From NCBI GenBank assembly GCA_002411015.1, contig DHPY01000088.1, positions 3,068 to 37,881 on the forward strand: a stretch of 34,814 nucleotides of DNA. The letters run 5' to 3'. This document shows, piece after piece, positions 15,805-23,897 of the stretch; positions within the stretch are counted from its first letter, which is position 1, and the number at the start of each line of letters is the position of its first letter. This DNA comes from Armatimonadetes bacterium UBA5352. GTDB lineage: Bacteria > Armatimonadota > Zipacnadia > Zipacnadales > UBA5352. The notes under the pieces were generated by a model. The model was not told the DNA's origin and searched no databases. It worked only from the letters and a program-made list of their open reading frames with translations. The translations under genes and the position numbers were made by a program.

Positions 15805-16824
15805 CTACTCGGCGCTCGCAGCGTACTCCGCGATATCCACGACCTCGCCCGTCTCACCCGACTGCACCATCGCCAGCGAGATCAGCAGCGCGTTGTATCC
15901 GTCGCGGTAGGTCGCAGCAGGGGCCAGCGCCACGCTGTCATCGAGGCAGGCCGCGGCCCAGTGCCGGTAGAGGTCCATCGTGAAGTCCCGGGCCTCGCCC
16001 ATCCACGCGTCATTCCACGTGTCCCGCCCCTGCCCCGGCATCGGATTCGGGCCGATGGCGTAGCGCACCTCGTTGCCGTTCGCCACCGCGAGGCCGTTGC
16101 GGCCCACAACGTCCAGGCGCTGCGGCACTCCGCCGCCGCCCTGGGAGGAGGAGATGACGCCAACAGTCCGGTGCGGCCCCTCACCGAGCACGATCTGCGC
16201 GCCGATGTACTCGATCGCGTTCACGTCCGCCCAGACATCGCGGCCCATCGTGGCGAAGACCTTCTTCGGCTCGCGGCCGGCGAGGAACGGGATCATGTCG
16301 ATGTCATGGCTGATGAAGTCCATGATCCCGTCGAACGGCTCGTGGCTGAGGTACTTCGGGCCCATCATGCCGCGCTGGCGGGCGAAGATGATCTGCAGCG
16401 GGTCTATCCGCTCGCACAGCTCCTTGACTTTGCGGTAGACCGGGCCGAAGCGAAGCTGGTAGGAGATCGCGGCTACGAGTCCGCGGCTCTCAACGGCCTC
16501 CACCATCTCCGCCGCCTGCTTGACGCTCTTCGCCATCGGCTTCTCGGTCACGAGGTGCTTGCCGCCCTCGATGACCTGCATCGCGGTGTCGTAGTGGGAC
16601 GGCGTCGGGACGCAGACGCCACAGCCGTCGATCTCGTAATCCGCGAGAAGCTGCTCGATGCTGCCCACCCAGGGCACACCAAACTCGTCAACGACCGGCT
16701 GTGCGGCCGCCTCGACCATGTCACAGATCGCAACGAACTCGATGTTCGGCGCCCCGGCGATGGCCCGGATGTGGCTCATCCCGCGCCCTCCCGCTCCGAT
16801 CATCGCAACTCTCAGCTTATCCAT
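15805..16824 (-). CDS. Gfo/Idh/MocA family NAD(P)-dependent oxidoreductase
   Basis: This 339-residue dehydrogenase has an N-terminal Rossmann fold (LRVAMIGAGGRGMSHIRAI, residues 4-22) and the family's VTEKPMAKSVKQAAEMV motif with the catalytic lysine. A C-terminal alpha/beta domain follows (VYRKVKELCERIDPLQIIFAR, then HDIDMIPFLAG). Family members oxidise or epimerise sugars, inositols and related polyols. The start ATG at 16824 is chosen because GGGAG lies 9 nt upstream; the longer frame to 16854 is less likely. It diverges from larE. Confidence 0.9.
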   Translation of the reverse strand: MDKLRVAMIGAGGRGMSHIRAIAGAPNIEFVAICDMVEAAAQPVVDEFGVPWVGSIEQLLADYEIDGCGVCVPTPSHYDTAMQVIEGGKHLVTEKPMAKSVKQAAEMVEAVESRGLVAAISYQLRFGPVYRKVKELCERIDPLQIIFARQRGMMGPKYLSHEPFDGIMDFISHDIDMIPFLAGREPKKVFATMGRDVWADVNAIEYIGAQIVLGEGPHRTVGVISSSQGGGGVPQRLDVVGRNGLAVANGNEVRYAIGPNPMPGQGRDTWNDAWMGEARDFTMDLYRHWAAACLDDSVALAPAATYRDGYNALLISLAMVQSGETGEVVDIAEYAASAE

Positions 16825-16950
16825 GGATGCACTCTCCCTCATCACGACTGGCACTGGCGAATGGCTGCGCGGCCTGTATTCGTCGCTGCACGCCCATCAC
16901 CTCCGCAGGAAACACGCTCCGCACGGCGAAACCCTCCTCCGGTGATTGCG

Positions 16951-17772
16951 ATGACGGACGAACGAGAACATGCTCTCCAACGCAAAGCCGAGAGGCTGCG
17001 CCAGATCCTGCAGGACATGGGGGGCCTGCTGATCGCGCTCTCCGGCGGCGTGGACAGCTCCCTGCTGGTTGACGTCGCCGGTGAGGTGCTGGGCGACCGC
17101 GTCCTGGCCGTCACCGCGCAGGGCCCGCTGTTCCATCGGGCCGAGGCGGCGCGGGCAGAGGAGATCGCCGCGCACGCCGGCGTGCGACACATGTTCATCG
17201 GCGCCTGCCAACTCGACTCCCCGATCGTGCGCGCGAACCCGCCGGACCGCTGCTATCACTGCAAGAAGGTGCTCTTCCAGCACCTCCTGGACCTGGCGCA
17301 CGTGCAGGGGCTGCCGTGGGTGGCGCATGGCGAGCAGCTTGATGACGCCTCCGCGCACCGGCCCGGCGCACAGGCCGCGCAGGAGATGGGCATCCGCGCA
17401 CCGCTGGCCGAGGCGGGCATGACGAAGCAGGATGTGCGCGATCTCTCCCGCGAGCGCGGCCTGCCGACCTGGGACGACCCGGCGATGGCCTGCCTGGCGA
17501 CGCGCATCCCCTGCGGCGAGGAGCTGACCGAGGAACGGCTCGGCCGCGTGGAGGCCGCCGAGGACGCCCTCCGAGCGATGGGCCTCGAGGCACTGCGCGT
17601 GCGCGACCACGGCGGCCTGGCGCGCATTGAGGTGCCGCTGGAGCGTCTTGCGGCACTGGTGATGGAGCCGATGCGCATACGCATCACCGAGCGCCTGCGC
17701 GAACTCGGCTTCCGCTGGGTGACGGTAGACCTCGAGGGTCTGCGATCTGGCAGCATGGACGAACCGGCCTGA
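16951..17772 (+). CDS. larE: LarE, sacrificial sulfur transferase for the nickel-pincer cofactor
   Basis: This 273-residue PP-loop ATPase adenylates the carboxylated nicotinate precursor and donates the sulfur atoms of the nickel-pincer nucleotide. The PP-loop SGGVDSS is at residues 31-37. C181 (MACLATR) sits where I would place the sacrificial cysteine of L. plantarum LarE; C188 follows in RIPCGEE, and RCYHCKK (C101, C104) is also present. Some LarE proteins use a cluster of cysteines to carry a [4Fe-4S]-bound sulfur and are catalytic; the extra cysteine here leaves that open. The ATG at 16951 has no strong ribosome site. larC lies at 7247-8473, while larA and larB are not in the window. Confidence 0.9.
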   Translation: MTDEREHALQRKAERLRQILQDMGGLLIALSGGVDSSLLVDVAGEVLGDRVLAVTAQGPLFHRAEAARAEEIAAHAGVRHMFIGACQLDSPIVRANPPDRCYHCKKVLFQHLLDLAHVQGLPWVAHGEQLDDASAHRPGAQAAQEMGIRAPLAEAGMTKQDVRDLSRERGLPTWDDPAMACLATRIPCGEELTEERLGRVEAAEDALRAMGLEALRVRDHGGLARIEVPLERLAALVMEPMRIRITERLRELGFRWVTVDLEGLRSGSMDEPA

Positions 17773-17817
17773 GCAGGGCAGCTCCTCAGCTGGCTTCCCC
17801 GCGCGTGGAAGGGATTC

Positions 17818-17849
17818 GCGCAGGCACGGGCGAACAAGCACGCCTGCGC
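17818..17849 (+). repeat. Inverted repeat between larE and the histidine kinase
   Basis: GCGCAGGC (17818-17825) is perfectly complementary to GCCTGCGC (17842-17849) across a 16-nt loop. It starts 45 bp after the larE stop and 36 bp before the kinase start. It has no following T tract and could be a weak terminator or an operator. Confidence 0.4.
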
Positions 17850-17885
17850 AGTTGACTGGGCAGCCCCCTTTTGAGGTGAACGGTT

Positions 17886-19523
17886 GTGCGCCTGCGCGTG
17901 CTGACGGGAGACATGAATGGCTACGAGTTCGAGGCGAGCGGCGATGTTGTCACACTCGGCCGCCGCGCCGAGAACGATGTTGCGCTCCCGCTCGACCCGC
18001 GCGTCTCCCGCTTCCACAGCCAGATCAGCCGTGGGCCTGACGACACCTGGCTGCTCGAGGACGTTGGCTCCACGAACGGCACCTTCGTTGGTCGCAGGCG
18101 CATCTACGCCCCGACGGCGCTCGCCCCTCGAGAGCCTTTCAGGCTCGGCCGCACCTGGCTCGTGATTGAGGAGGAGCCTGCAGCTGCGGCGCTGGCAGCC
18201 GAGGCGGTGGTGCTGGTCGAGGAGTCGGAGGCGCGGCAGAACGCGGTGGTCTACTCGGTTCAGCCGGGGGCGGAGAGCGAAGCGGAGCTGGACACGGAGG
18301 AGCTGGCGCGGAGGATCGAAGTCTTCCGCGGCGTCTCTGATGCGCTGGGAAGCACCCTCGACCTCTCGGAGCTGCTCATCGAACTTCTCCGCAGCATCAT
18401 GCGGGTCATGCCCGCGGAGCGTGCGTTCGTGCTGCTCTACGACAATGAGACCCGGGAGCTCGAGGCGAGGGCGGTCTGGCCGGTCACTGAGGGCGCGGGG
18501 GAAGTCGCGATCAGCCGCAGCATAGTCGAACAGGCGATTGAGCAGCATTCGACGCTGCTGCTCTCGGACGCGCTGACCGACGCCCGCTTCGGGAACGTCG
18601 ACTCCGTTCAGGACCTGCGGATCCGCTCCGCAATCTGCGCGCCGCTTCTGCGTGCGGGTGAGGTGCTGGGCGTGATCTTCCTCGATACCACCGGCGCCAC
18701 CCACGTCTTCAACAGACACGACGCCGAGCTTGTGGGTTCGATAGCCGCCCAGGCCGCGATCGCGATCGAGAACGCCCGCCTCTACACGGAGCTGTTGGAG
18801 GCGTACCAGGACCTGCAGCTCGCCCAGGAGCAGATCATCCGCTCGGAGAAGCTCTCGATCATTGGAACGCTCTCTGCCACCGTCGCGCATGACATGGCGA
18901 ACGTGGTCTCGCCGATGATCACGCTGGTTGACCTTGCGCTCGATCGCGGCAAGGTGGACGAGCGAACAGAGGCGTCGCTGGAGCGGCAGTTGCAGCGACT
19001 GCTGGCGCTGGTGGAGCGGCTCAAATCGTTCGCTCGGCCCGAAGCGATGCAGATGGCGCCGACTGATCTGAACGAGGTCGTGAAGGGGGCGCTGTCGCTG
19101 ATTCGCACTGAGGTGCATCACGAGGGCGTCGAGCTGGATCTGGAGCTTGCCGCTGATCTGCCGGTGGTGCAGGCCGTGCCCACGCAGCTTGACCGGGTGG
19201 TTCTGAACCTCGCGCTGAACGCACTCGACGCGATGGAGCACGAGCCGAAGACGCTGCGCATAGCGACGGAGCTTGATGGGGATGAGGTCGCGCTCTCCGT
19301 GACCGACAGCGGTCCCGGGATACCGCCGGAGCTTCAGGAGCGGCTGTTTGAGCCGTTCTTCACCACGAAGCCCACCGGGACGGGGATGGGGCTGTTCTCC
19401 TGCCGGCGCATCGTGGAAGAGGAGCACGGCGGCACCATCGAGGTCGACTCGCGCGTGGGCGAGGGCACGACCGTGACCGTGCGCCTGCCCATCGGCGGAG
19501 CAACTGAGCCCGCCTCTATGTGA
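17886..19523 (+). CDS. FHA-GAF sensor histidine kinase
   Basis: This 545-residue soluble kinase has no signal peptide or membrane segment. An N-terminal FHA domain (about 5-95) keeps the phosphothreonine-binding residues: G25-R26, S41, H44 and N64 (VGSTNGTFVG). A GAF domain spans about 145-300, then a short coiled coil leads to the H box with H335 (LSATVAHDMANVV). The ATPase domain has NLALNALDAM, DSGPGIP, FEPFFTTKPTGTGMGLF and the final TVTVRLP. The GTG start at 17886 follows GAGGTG at a suitable distance. There is no response regulator nearby, so its partner lies elsewhere. FHA input suggests cross-talk with Ser/Thr kinases. Its last 8 bp overlap the 3' end of purM on the other strand. Confidence 0.93.
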   Translation: MRLRVLTGDMNGYEFEASGDVVTLGRRAENDVALPLDPRVSRFHSQISRGPDDTWLLEDVGSTNGTFVGRRRIYAPTALAPREPFRLGRTWLVIEEEPAAAALAAEAVVLVEESEARQNAVVYSVQPGAESEAELDTEELARRIEVFRGVSDALGSTLDLSELLIELLRSIMRVMPAERAFVLLYDNETRELEARAVWPVTEGAGEVAISRSIVEQAIEQHSTLLLSDALTDARFGNVDSVQDLRIRSAICAPLLRAGEVLGVIFLDTTGATHVFNRHDAELVGSIAAQAAIAIENARLYTELLEAYQDLQLAQEQIIRSEKLSIIGTLSATVAHDMANVVSPMITLVDLALDRGKVDERTEASLERQLQRLLALVERLKSFARPEAMQMAPTDLNEVVKGALSLIRTEVHHEGVELDLELAADLPVVQAVPTQLDRVVLNLALNALDAMEHEPKTLRIATELDGDEVALSVTDSGPGIPPELQERLFEPFFTTKPTGTGMGLFSCRRIVEEEHGGTIEVDSRVGEGTTVTVRLPIGGATEPASM

Positions 19524-20553
19524 GTTCGCAGCCGCCCTCGCCGCCGGGGTGGACATCGCCGATCACCAGCGGGCGCTCGCCTGCCGCGATGAGGATCTCA
19601 ATCGTCTCCGCAACATCCTCCGGGGCGACCGCCAGCACCATCCCGATGCCGAGGTTGAAGGTGCGGCGCATCTCCGGCTCCTCAACCCCGCCTACGTGCT
19701 GGATCAGGTCGAAGATCGGCGGGCGGACGAAGCTGTCCATGTCCACGTGCGCCGTCAGGCCCTCAGGGATTGCACGCGCGACGTTGCCACCGATCCCGCC
19801 GCCGGTGATGTGCATGAGGGCGTGGGGGAGAGCACCGCGATCGAAGAGCCTGACAAGCGAGCCCGCGTAGATGCGCGTGGGCTCCAGCAGCTCCTCGCCC
19901 AGCGTGCGCCCGAGATCGCCCGGGTCGCCATCAAGTGGGAGCTTCTCGCTCTCCAGCAGCACGTGACGCGCCAGGGAGTAGCCGTTGCTGTGCAGGCCGG
20001 ATGAGGGGAGGCCGATCAACGCATCGCCGGCCGTCACCGCCGAGCCATCGATGGCGTTCGCGCGGTCCATCACGCCCACTGCGAAGCCCGCGAGGTCATA
20101 CTCGCCCTCCGCGTACATCCCCGGAAGCTCCGCGGTCTCGCCGCCCAGCAGCGCGCATCCGGCGATCCGGCAGCCCGCCGCGACGCCCTCGACGATCTTC
20201 GCGACGACCTCGGGGATGAGCTTGCCGATGCCGATGTAGTCGAGGAAGAGCAACGGCCGCGCGCCTTGGCAGACGATGTCGTCCACGCACATCGCGACGC
20301 AGTCCTGCCCGACGGTGTCGTGCTTGTCGAGCGCGAACGCGATCTTGAGCTTGGTGCCGACCCCGTCGGTGCCGCCGACGAGCACGGGCTCGGCGTAGTC
20401 GCCGCCGAGGCCGACCATCCCGCCGAAGTCGCTCAGCCCGCTGATGACGGCCGGTGTGTGCGTTGACTTCACCGCGGCCTTCATCAGCTTGACGGCGAGT
20501 TCGCCCGCGTCAATGTCCACGCCCGCCTGCTTGTAGGTCGGCTTTTCGCTCAT
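19516..20553 (-). CDS. purM: Phosphoribosylformylglycinamidine cyclo-ligase (AIR synthetase)
   Basis: This 345-residue ATP-dependent enzyme closes the imidazole ring, converting FGAM to AIR in purine biosynthesis. Family features are YKQAGVDIDAGE at the N-terminus, LVGGTDGVGTKLKIAF, DCVAMCVDDIVCQGARPLLFLDYI, ALLGGETAELPGMY, LPSSGLHSNGYSLAR and HITGGGIGGNVARAIPEG. The length is normal. It is the last gene of the minus-strand purine run, 30 bp after purF, and its end overlaps the kinase gene tail to tail. Confidence 0.97.
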   Translation of the reverse strand: MSEKPTYKQAGVDIDAGELAVKLMKAAVKSTHTPAVISGLSDFGGMVGLGGDYAEPVLVGGTDGVGTKLKIAFALDKHDTVGQDCVAMCVDDIVCQGARPLLFLDYIGIGKLIPEVVAKIVEGVAAGCRIAGCALLGGETAELPGMYAEGEYDLAGFAVGVMDRANAIDGSAVTAGDALIGLPSSGLHSNGYSLARHVLLESEKLPLDGDPGDLGRTLGEELLEPTRIYAGSLVRLFDRGALPHALMHITGGGIGGNVARAIPEGLTAHVDMDSFVRPPIFDLIQHVGGVEEPEMRRTFNLGIGMVLAVAPEDVAETIEILIAAGERPLVIGDVHPGGEGGCELT

Positions 20554-20583
20554 CGTATCGCTCCCGCTGGCTCCCCTCAGGTG

Positions 20584-22047
20584 CTACGCCTTCGCCTCTT
20601 CGAGGTCGAACTTCGTTACGCGCAGGTGCTCCGGCACCTCGATCGGGTAGTCGTTGTTGAAACACGCGCTGCAGAAGTTGGTCTTCGGGAGGCCGACGGC
20701 CTTCACGAGGTTCGGCAGGTGGAGGAAGTCCAGCGAGTCCGCGCCGAGGTGCTCGCAGATCTCGTCCTTGTCCATCCGCGCCGCGATCAGTTCAGAGCGC
20801 CCCGCCGATGTGTCTATGCCGTAGAAGCAGGGGTACTTGATCGGCGGGCAGGAGATTCGGAGGTGGATCTCGCGCGCCCCGGCCTCGCGCAGCAGGTCGA
20901 TCTCAGGGCCCGTGGTTGTGCCGCGCACGATCGAGTCATCCACCACCACGAGCCGCTTCCCCGCGATGGCCTCGCGCAGCGGAGTGAGCTTCATGCGCAC
21001 ACCGAGCGCCCGCATCCGCTGGCTCGGCTTGATGAAGGTGCGGTGGATGTAGCGGTTCTTGATGAAGCCCTCACCGTAGGGGATCCCGGAGACCTCGGCG
21101 AAGCCGACGGCGTGGGGGATGCCGGTCTCCGGCACGGGCATGACCATGTCGGCGTCCACAGGCGCCTGCCGGGCGAGCATGTGACCCATCCGCACGCGCG
21201 ACTGGTAGATCGAGCGGCCGTAGATGTGGCTATCGGGCCGCGCGAAATAGATGAACTCGAAGATGCAGCAGGCCTTACGCTCCGGCTCCATCACCTGGAT
21301 TGACTGCATGTTGCCCGGGGTGAGGCTGACGATCTCACCCGGCTCGACCTCCCGCACATACTCCGCGCCGATCGGCTGAAGGGCGCAGGTCTCGGAGGCG
21401 ATCACCCATGAGTCGCCGTTGAGCCGGCCGATGCACAGCGGTCGGACGCCGTGCGGGTCGCGCACGGCGATCAGTTTGCTCGGGGTGATGATCCCGAGCG
21501 AGTAGGCGCCGTCCATCTTCATCATCGCGTCGGCGATCGCGTCCTCAATCTCCTCGTGGTGCGAGCGCGCGATCAGTTGCGTCAGCACCTCGGTGTCGCT
21601 CGTGGCCTGGAACTGTGTGCCCTGCCGCTCAAGCTCATCGCGCAGCGTTTTCGCGTTCACCAGGTTCCCGTTATGCGCGACCGCGATCGGGCCGCTGCGG
21701 TGCTCCGCGGTGAAGGGCTGGGCATTCTCGATCACGTTCGAGCCCATCGTGGAGTAGCGCACATGCGCGAGGCCGACATCGCCCTGCAGGCGGTCGAGGT
21801 CATGGTCCTCGAAGACCTCGGTTGCGAGGCCCATTCCCGTGTGGAGGTTGATCTCACCGTTCGCGCCGACAGCGATTCCGGCGCTCTCCTGCCCGCGGTG
21901 CTGCAGGGCGAAGAGCCCGAAGTAACAGAGGCGCGAAAGATCGTCGTGGCCGGGCGACAGGATACCGCAGACCCCGCAGGCATCCCCCCAGTGTCTCTCA
22001 TGGGCACGGCTCATGCACGCCAGGCAGTGCGGATACTGCTCGTTCAT
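20584..22047 (-). CDS. purF: Amidophosphoribosyltransferase
   Basis: This 487-residue enzyme catalyses the committed step of purine synthesis, making phosphoribosylamine from PRPP and glutamine. The nucleophile is Cys24 (DACGVCGILSP), so residues 1-23 are a propeptide. The Ntn glutaminase part has FALQHRGQESAGIA, and the PRTase part has VVVDDSIVRGTT. Cysteines in ACCIFEFIYFARPDS, PPIKYPCFYGID and FCSACFNNDYP match the ligands of the [4Fe-4S] cluster in Bacillus-type PurF. The propeptide has its own CLAC pair (C8, C11), which is unusual. The ATG at 22047 follows GAGGAGACAGC and overlaps the purE stop as ATGA, so translation is coupled. Confidence 0.97.
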   Translation of the reverse strand: MNEQYPHCLACMSRAHERHWGDACGVCGILSPGHDDLSRLCYFGLFALQHRGQESAGIAVGANGEINLHTGMGLATEVFEDHDLDRLQGDVGLAHVRYSTMGSNVIENAQPFTAEHRSGPIAVAHNGNLVNAKTLRDELERQGTQFQATSDTEVLTQLIARSHHEEIEDAIADAMMKMDGAYSLGIITPSKLIAVRDPHGVRPLCIGRLNGDSWVIASETCALQPIGAEYVREVEPGEIVSLTPGNMQSIQVMEPERKACCIFEFIYFARPDSHIYGRSIYQSRVRMGHMLARQAPVDADMVMPVPETGIPHAVGFAEVSGIPYGEGFIKNRYIHRTFIKPSQRMRALGVRMKLTPLREAIAGKRLVVVDDSIVRGTTTGPEIDLLREAGAREIHLRISCPPIKYPCFYGIDTSAGRSELIAARMDKDEICEHLGADSLDFLHLPNLVKAVGLPKTNFCSACFNNDYPIEVPEHLRVTKFDLEEAKA

Positions 22048-22547
22048 GCTGTCTCCTCACGCACCTGCTTATCGCTGTGTATGACCTTCTCGGCCTGCTG
22101 GCGTGTCATCTCCGCGAGCCTCCGCGCAACCCCGGCATCGCTCAGCGCTATGATGCGGGCGGCCAGCACGGCCGCGTTCCTGGCGGAGTCTATCCCGACG
22201 GTCGCGACCGGCACGCCCGAGGGCATCTGCACGATCGCGTACAACGCATCGACGCCCCGGAGTGCGGTGGCGTTGATAGGTACTCCGATCACCGGGAGTT
22301 GCGTATGCGCGGCGATCACGCCCGGAAGGGCGGCCGCCGCCCCCGCACCTGCGATGATCACCTTCAGACCGCGATCGGCAGCCCCCGCCGCATGTTCGGC
22401 GACCATCTCCGGCGTGCGATGCGCGGACATGATTCGCATCTCACACGGAACCTCCAGCGCTCCGAGTTGATCGGCGCACGAGCGCATGATCTCAAGATCC
22501 GATGCACTGCCCATCACGATGGACACCAGCGGCGCGGCTTTCGGCAT
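22044..22547 (-). CDS. purE: N5-carboxyaminoimidazole ribonucleotide mutase
   Basis: This 167-residue enzyme moves the carboxylate from N5-CAIR to give CAIR. Class I PurE features are VSIVMGSASDLEIM, the catalytic SAHRTPEMV, AGAGAAAALPGVIAAHTQLPVIGVPI, and MPSGVPVATVGIDSARNAAVLA. Class I enzymes work with PurK, which is not in the window. The ATG at 22547 is the family start and lies 4 bp after the purD stop; a long upstream extension in the same frame overlaps purD and is not used. It couples to purF by ATGA overlap. Confidence 0.96.
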   Translation of the reverse strand: MPKAAPLVSIVMGSASDLEIMRSCADQLGALEVPCEMRIMSAHRTPEMVAEHAAGAADRGLKVIIAGAGAAAALPGVIAAHTQLPVIGVPINATALRGVDALYAIVQMPSGVPVATVGIDSARNAAVLAARIIALSDAGVARRLAEMTRQQAEKVIHSDKQVREETA

Positions 22548-22551
22548 CTGG

Positions 22552-23850
22552 TCACTCGCTCCCGGAGGATGCCGCCTGCTCAGCCTCGACGGCTCTCTCC
22601 CCGATATCGGTGCGGAAGTACATGTCCTCGAACTCGATGTGGCCGACCGCCCGGTAGGCCCGGTCGCGTGCCTGGGAGAATGTGTCGCCAAGGGCCGTCA
22701 CACCAAGCACCCGGCCGCCGTCGGTGAAGTAGCGCCTGCCCATGCGCTCGGTGCCGGCGTGGAAGATGATGATGTTCTCGTCCTGCCGCGCTTCCTTGAA
22801 CCCGGTGATCTGCTTGCCGGTGCTGTACGGGCCCGGATAGCCTCCCGACGCGCATATGACGCAGACAGCCTTCTCCTCCCGCCAGGTGACATCCACCTGG
22901 GAGAGTCGGCCCTTCGCCGCCGCCAGCAGCACCTCCACGAGGTCACTCTCCAGCCGCGGCAGCACAACCTGCGTCTCCGGATCGCCGAAGCGGCAGTTGT
23001 ACTCAAGCAAACGTGGGCCGGCTTCGGTCAGGATGACCCCGGCGTAAAGTGTGCCGGTATACGGAGTGCCCTCCGCGGCCATCTGATCGACCGTCGGCCG
23101 CACGATCTCGGTGAGGACCTGGTGGAAGATCTCCTGCGTCACGATCGGGACGGGGGAGTAGCAGCCCATGCCGCCCGTATTCGGGCCTTCATCACCATCG
23201 TAAATGCGCTTGTAGTCCTGCGAGGGCACCATCGGCACGATCGTCTCTCCGTCGCAGAAGACCTTGATGGAGCACTCCGGCCCCTCAAGGAACTCCTCGA
23301 CGACCACCCGATCACCCGAGGCGCCGAACTCGCGCTCGACCATGCAGCGATCCACAGCCTCCAGCGCATCCTCGACGGTCTCGGCCACGACCACGCCCTT
23401 GCCCGCGGCTTCGCCATCGGCCTTGACGACGATCGGCGCGCCCTGGCGGCGGATGTACTTGCGGGCGGACTCAGCATTGTCGAAGACTTCGAATGCCTTG
23501 CCGGGCACGCCCGCCCGAGCAGCCAGTTCGTTCGTGAAGGATTTCGAGCCCTCAAGCCGTGCTGCGGAGGCGTTCGGGCCGTAGATCGTCAGGCCGCGGC
23601 TGCGGAAGTGATCGCAGATGCCGGTGATGAGCGGGCGCTCGGGGCCTACGACGGTGAGGTCAATCCGCTTCTCCTGCGCGAAGTCCCCGAGCTTCTCGAT
23701 GTCGTCGGGCTTGATCGGGACGGTCTGGGCGATCCTGCCCAGGCCTCCGTTGCCGGGGGCGCAGAACAGCTCGTCGCAATGCTCGCTCTGTGAGATCTTC
23801 CAGCAGAGCGCGTGTTCGCGACCACCGGATCCGACGACAAGTATCTTCAT
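22552..23850 (-). CDS. purD: Phosphoribosylamine-glycine ligase (GAR synthetase)
   Basis: This 432-residue ATP-grasp enzyme joins glycine to phosphoribosylamine, the second step of purine synthesis. It starts MKILVVGSGGREHALCWKI and has LTVVGPERPLITGI, the ATP-grasp VVKADGEAAGKGVVVAE, FLEGPECSIKVF, DGDEGPNTGGMGCYSPVP and YNCRFGDPETQVVLPRL. The ATG at 23850, preceded by AGAGGG, gives the conserved N-terminus. An in-frame ATG at 23901 overlaps the dnaB stop as ATGA and would add 17 residues; it could serve for coupling but is less likely to be the true start. Confidence 0.96.
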   Translation of the reverse strand: MKILVVGSGGREHALCWKISQSEHCDELFCAPGNGGLGRIAQTVPIKPDDIEKLGDFAQEKRIDLTVVGPERPLITGICDHFRSRGLTIYGPNASAARLEGSKSFTNELAARAGVPGKAFEVFDNAESARKYIRRQGAPIVVKADGEAAGKGVVVAETVEDALEAVDRCMVEREFGASGDRVVVEEFLEGPECSIKVFCDGETIVPMVPSQDYKRIYDGDEGPNTGGMGCYSPVPIVTQEIFHQVLTEIVRPTVDQMAAEGTPYTGTLYAGVILTEAGPRLLEYNCRFGDPETQVVLPRLESDLVEVLLAAAKGRLSQVDVTWREEKAVCVICASGGYPGPYSTGKQITGFKEARQDENIIIFHAGTERMGRRYFTDGGRVLGVTALGDTFSQARDRAYRAVGHIEFEDMYFRTDIGERAVEAEQAASSGSE

Positions 23851-23897
23851 GCGCTTCCCTCTGCTTCCCGCGTGTTGTCCACTTCCCACGGCGCGAC

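Noticed and set aside
15961..16950. Long plus-strand frame upstream of larE, continuous with it
   Set aside because: It runs antisense to the Gfo/Idh gene, whose Rossmann and EKP motifs are clear. The LarE family start is at 16951.
17256..19556. 766-codon minus-strand frame across larE and the histidine kinase
   Set aside because: It is Arg-, His- and Gln-rich shadow sequence opposite two well-supported genes, typical of GC-rich DNA.
22548..22691. Longer purE start
   Set aside because: The extension overlaps purD in another frame and is Ser- and Arg-rich; the family starts at 22547.
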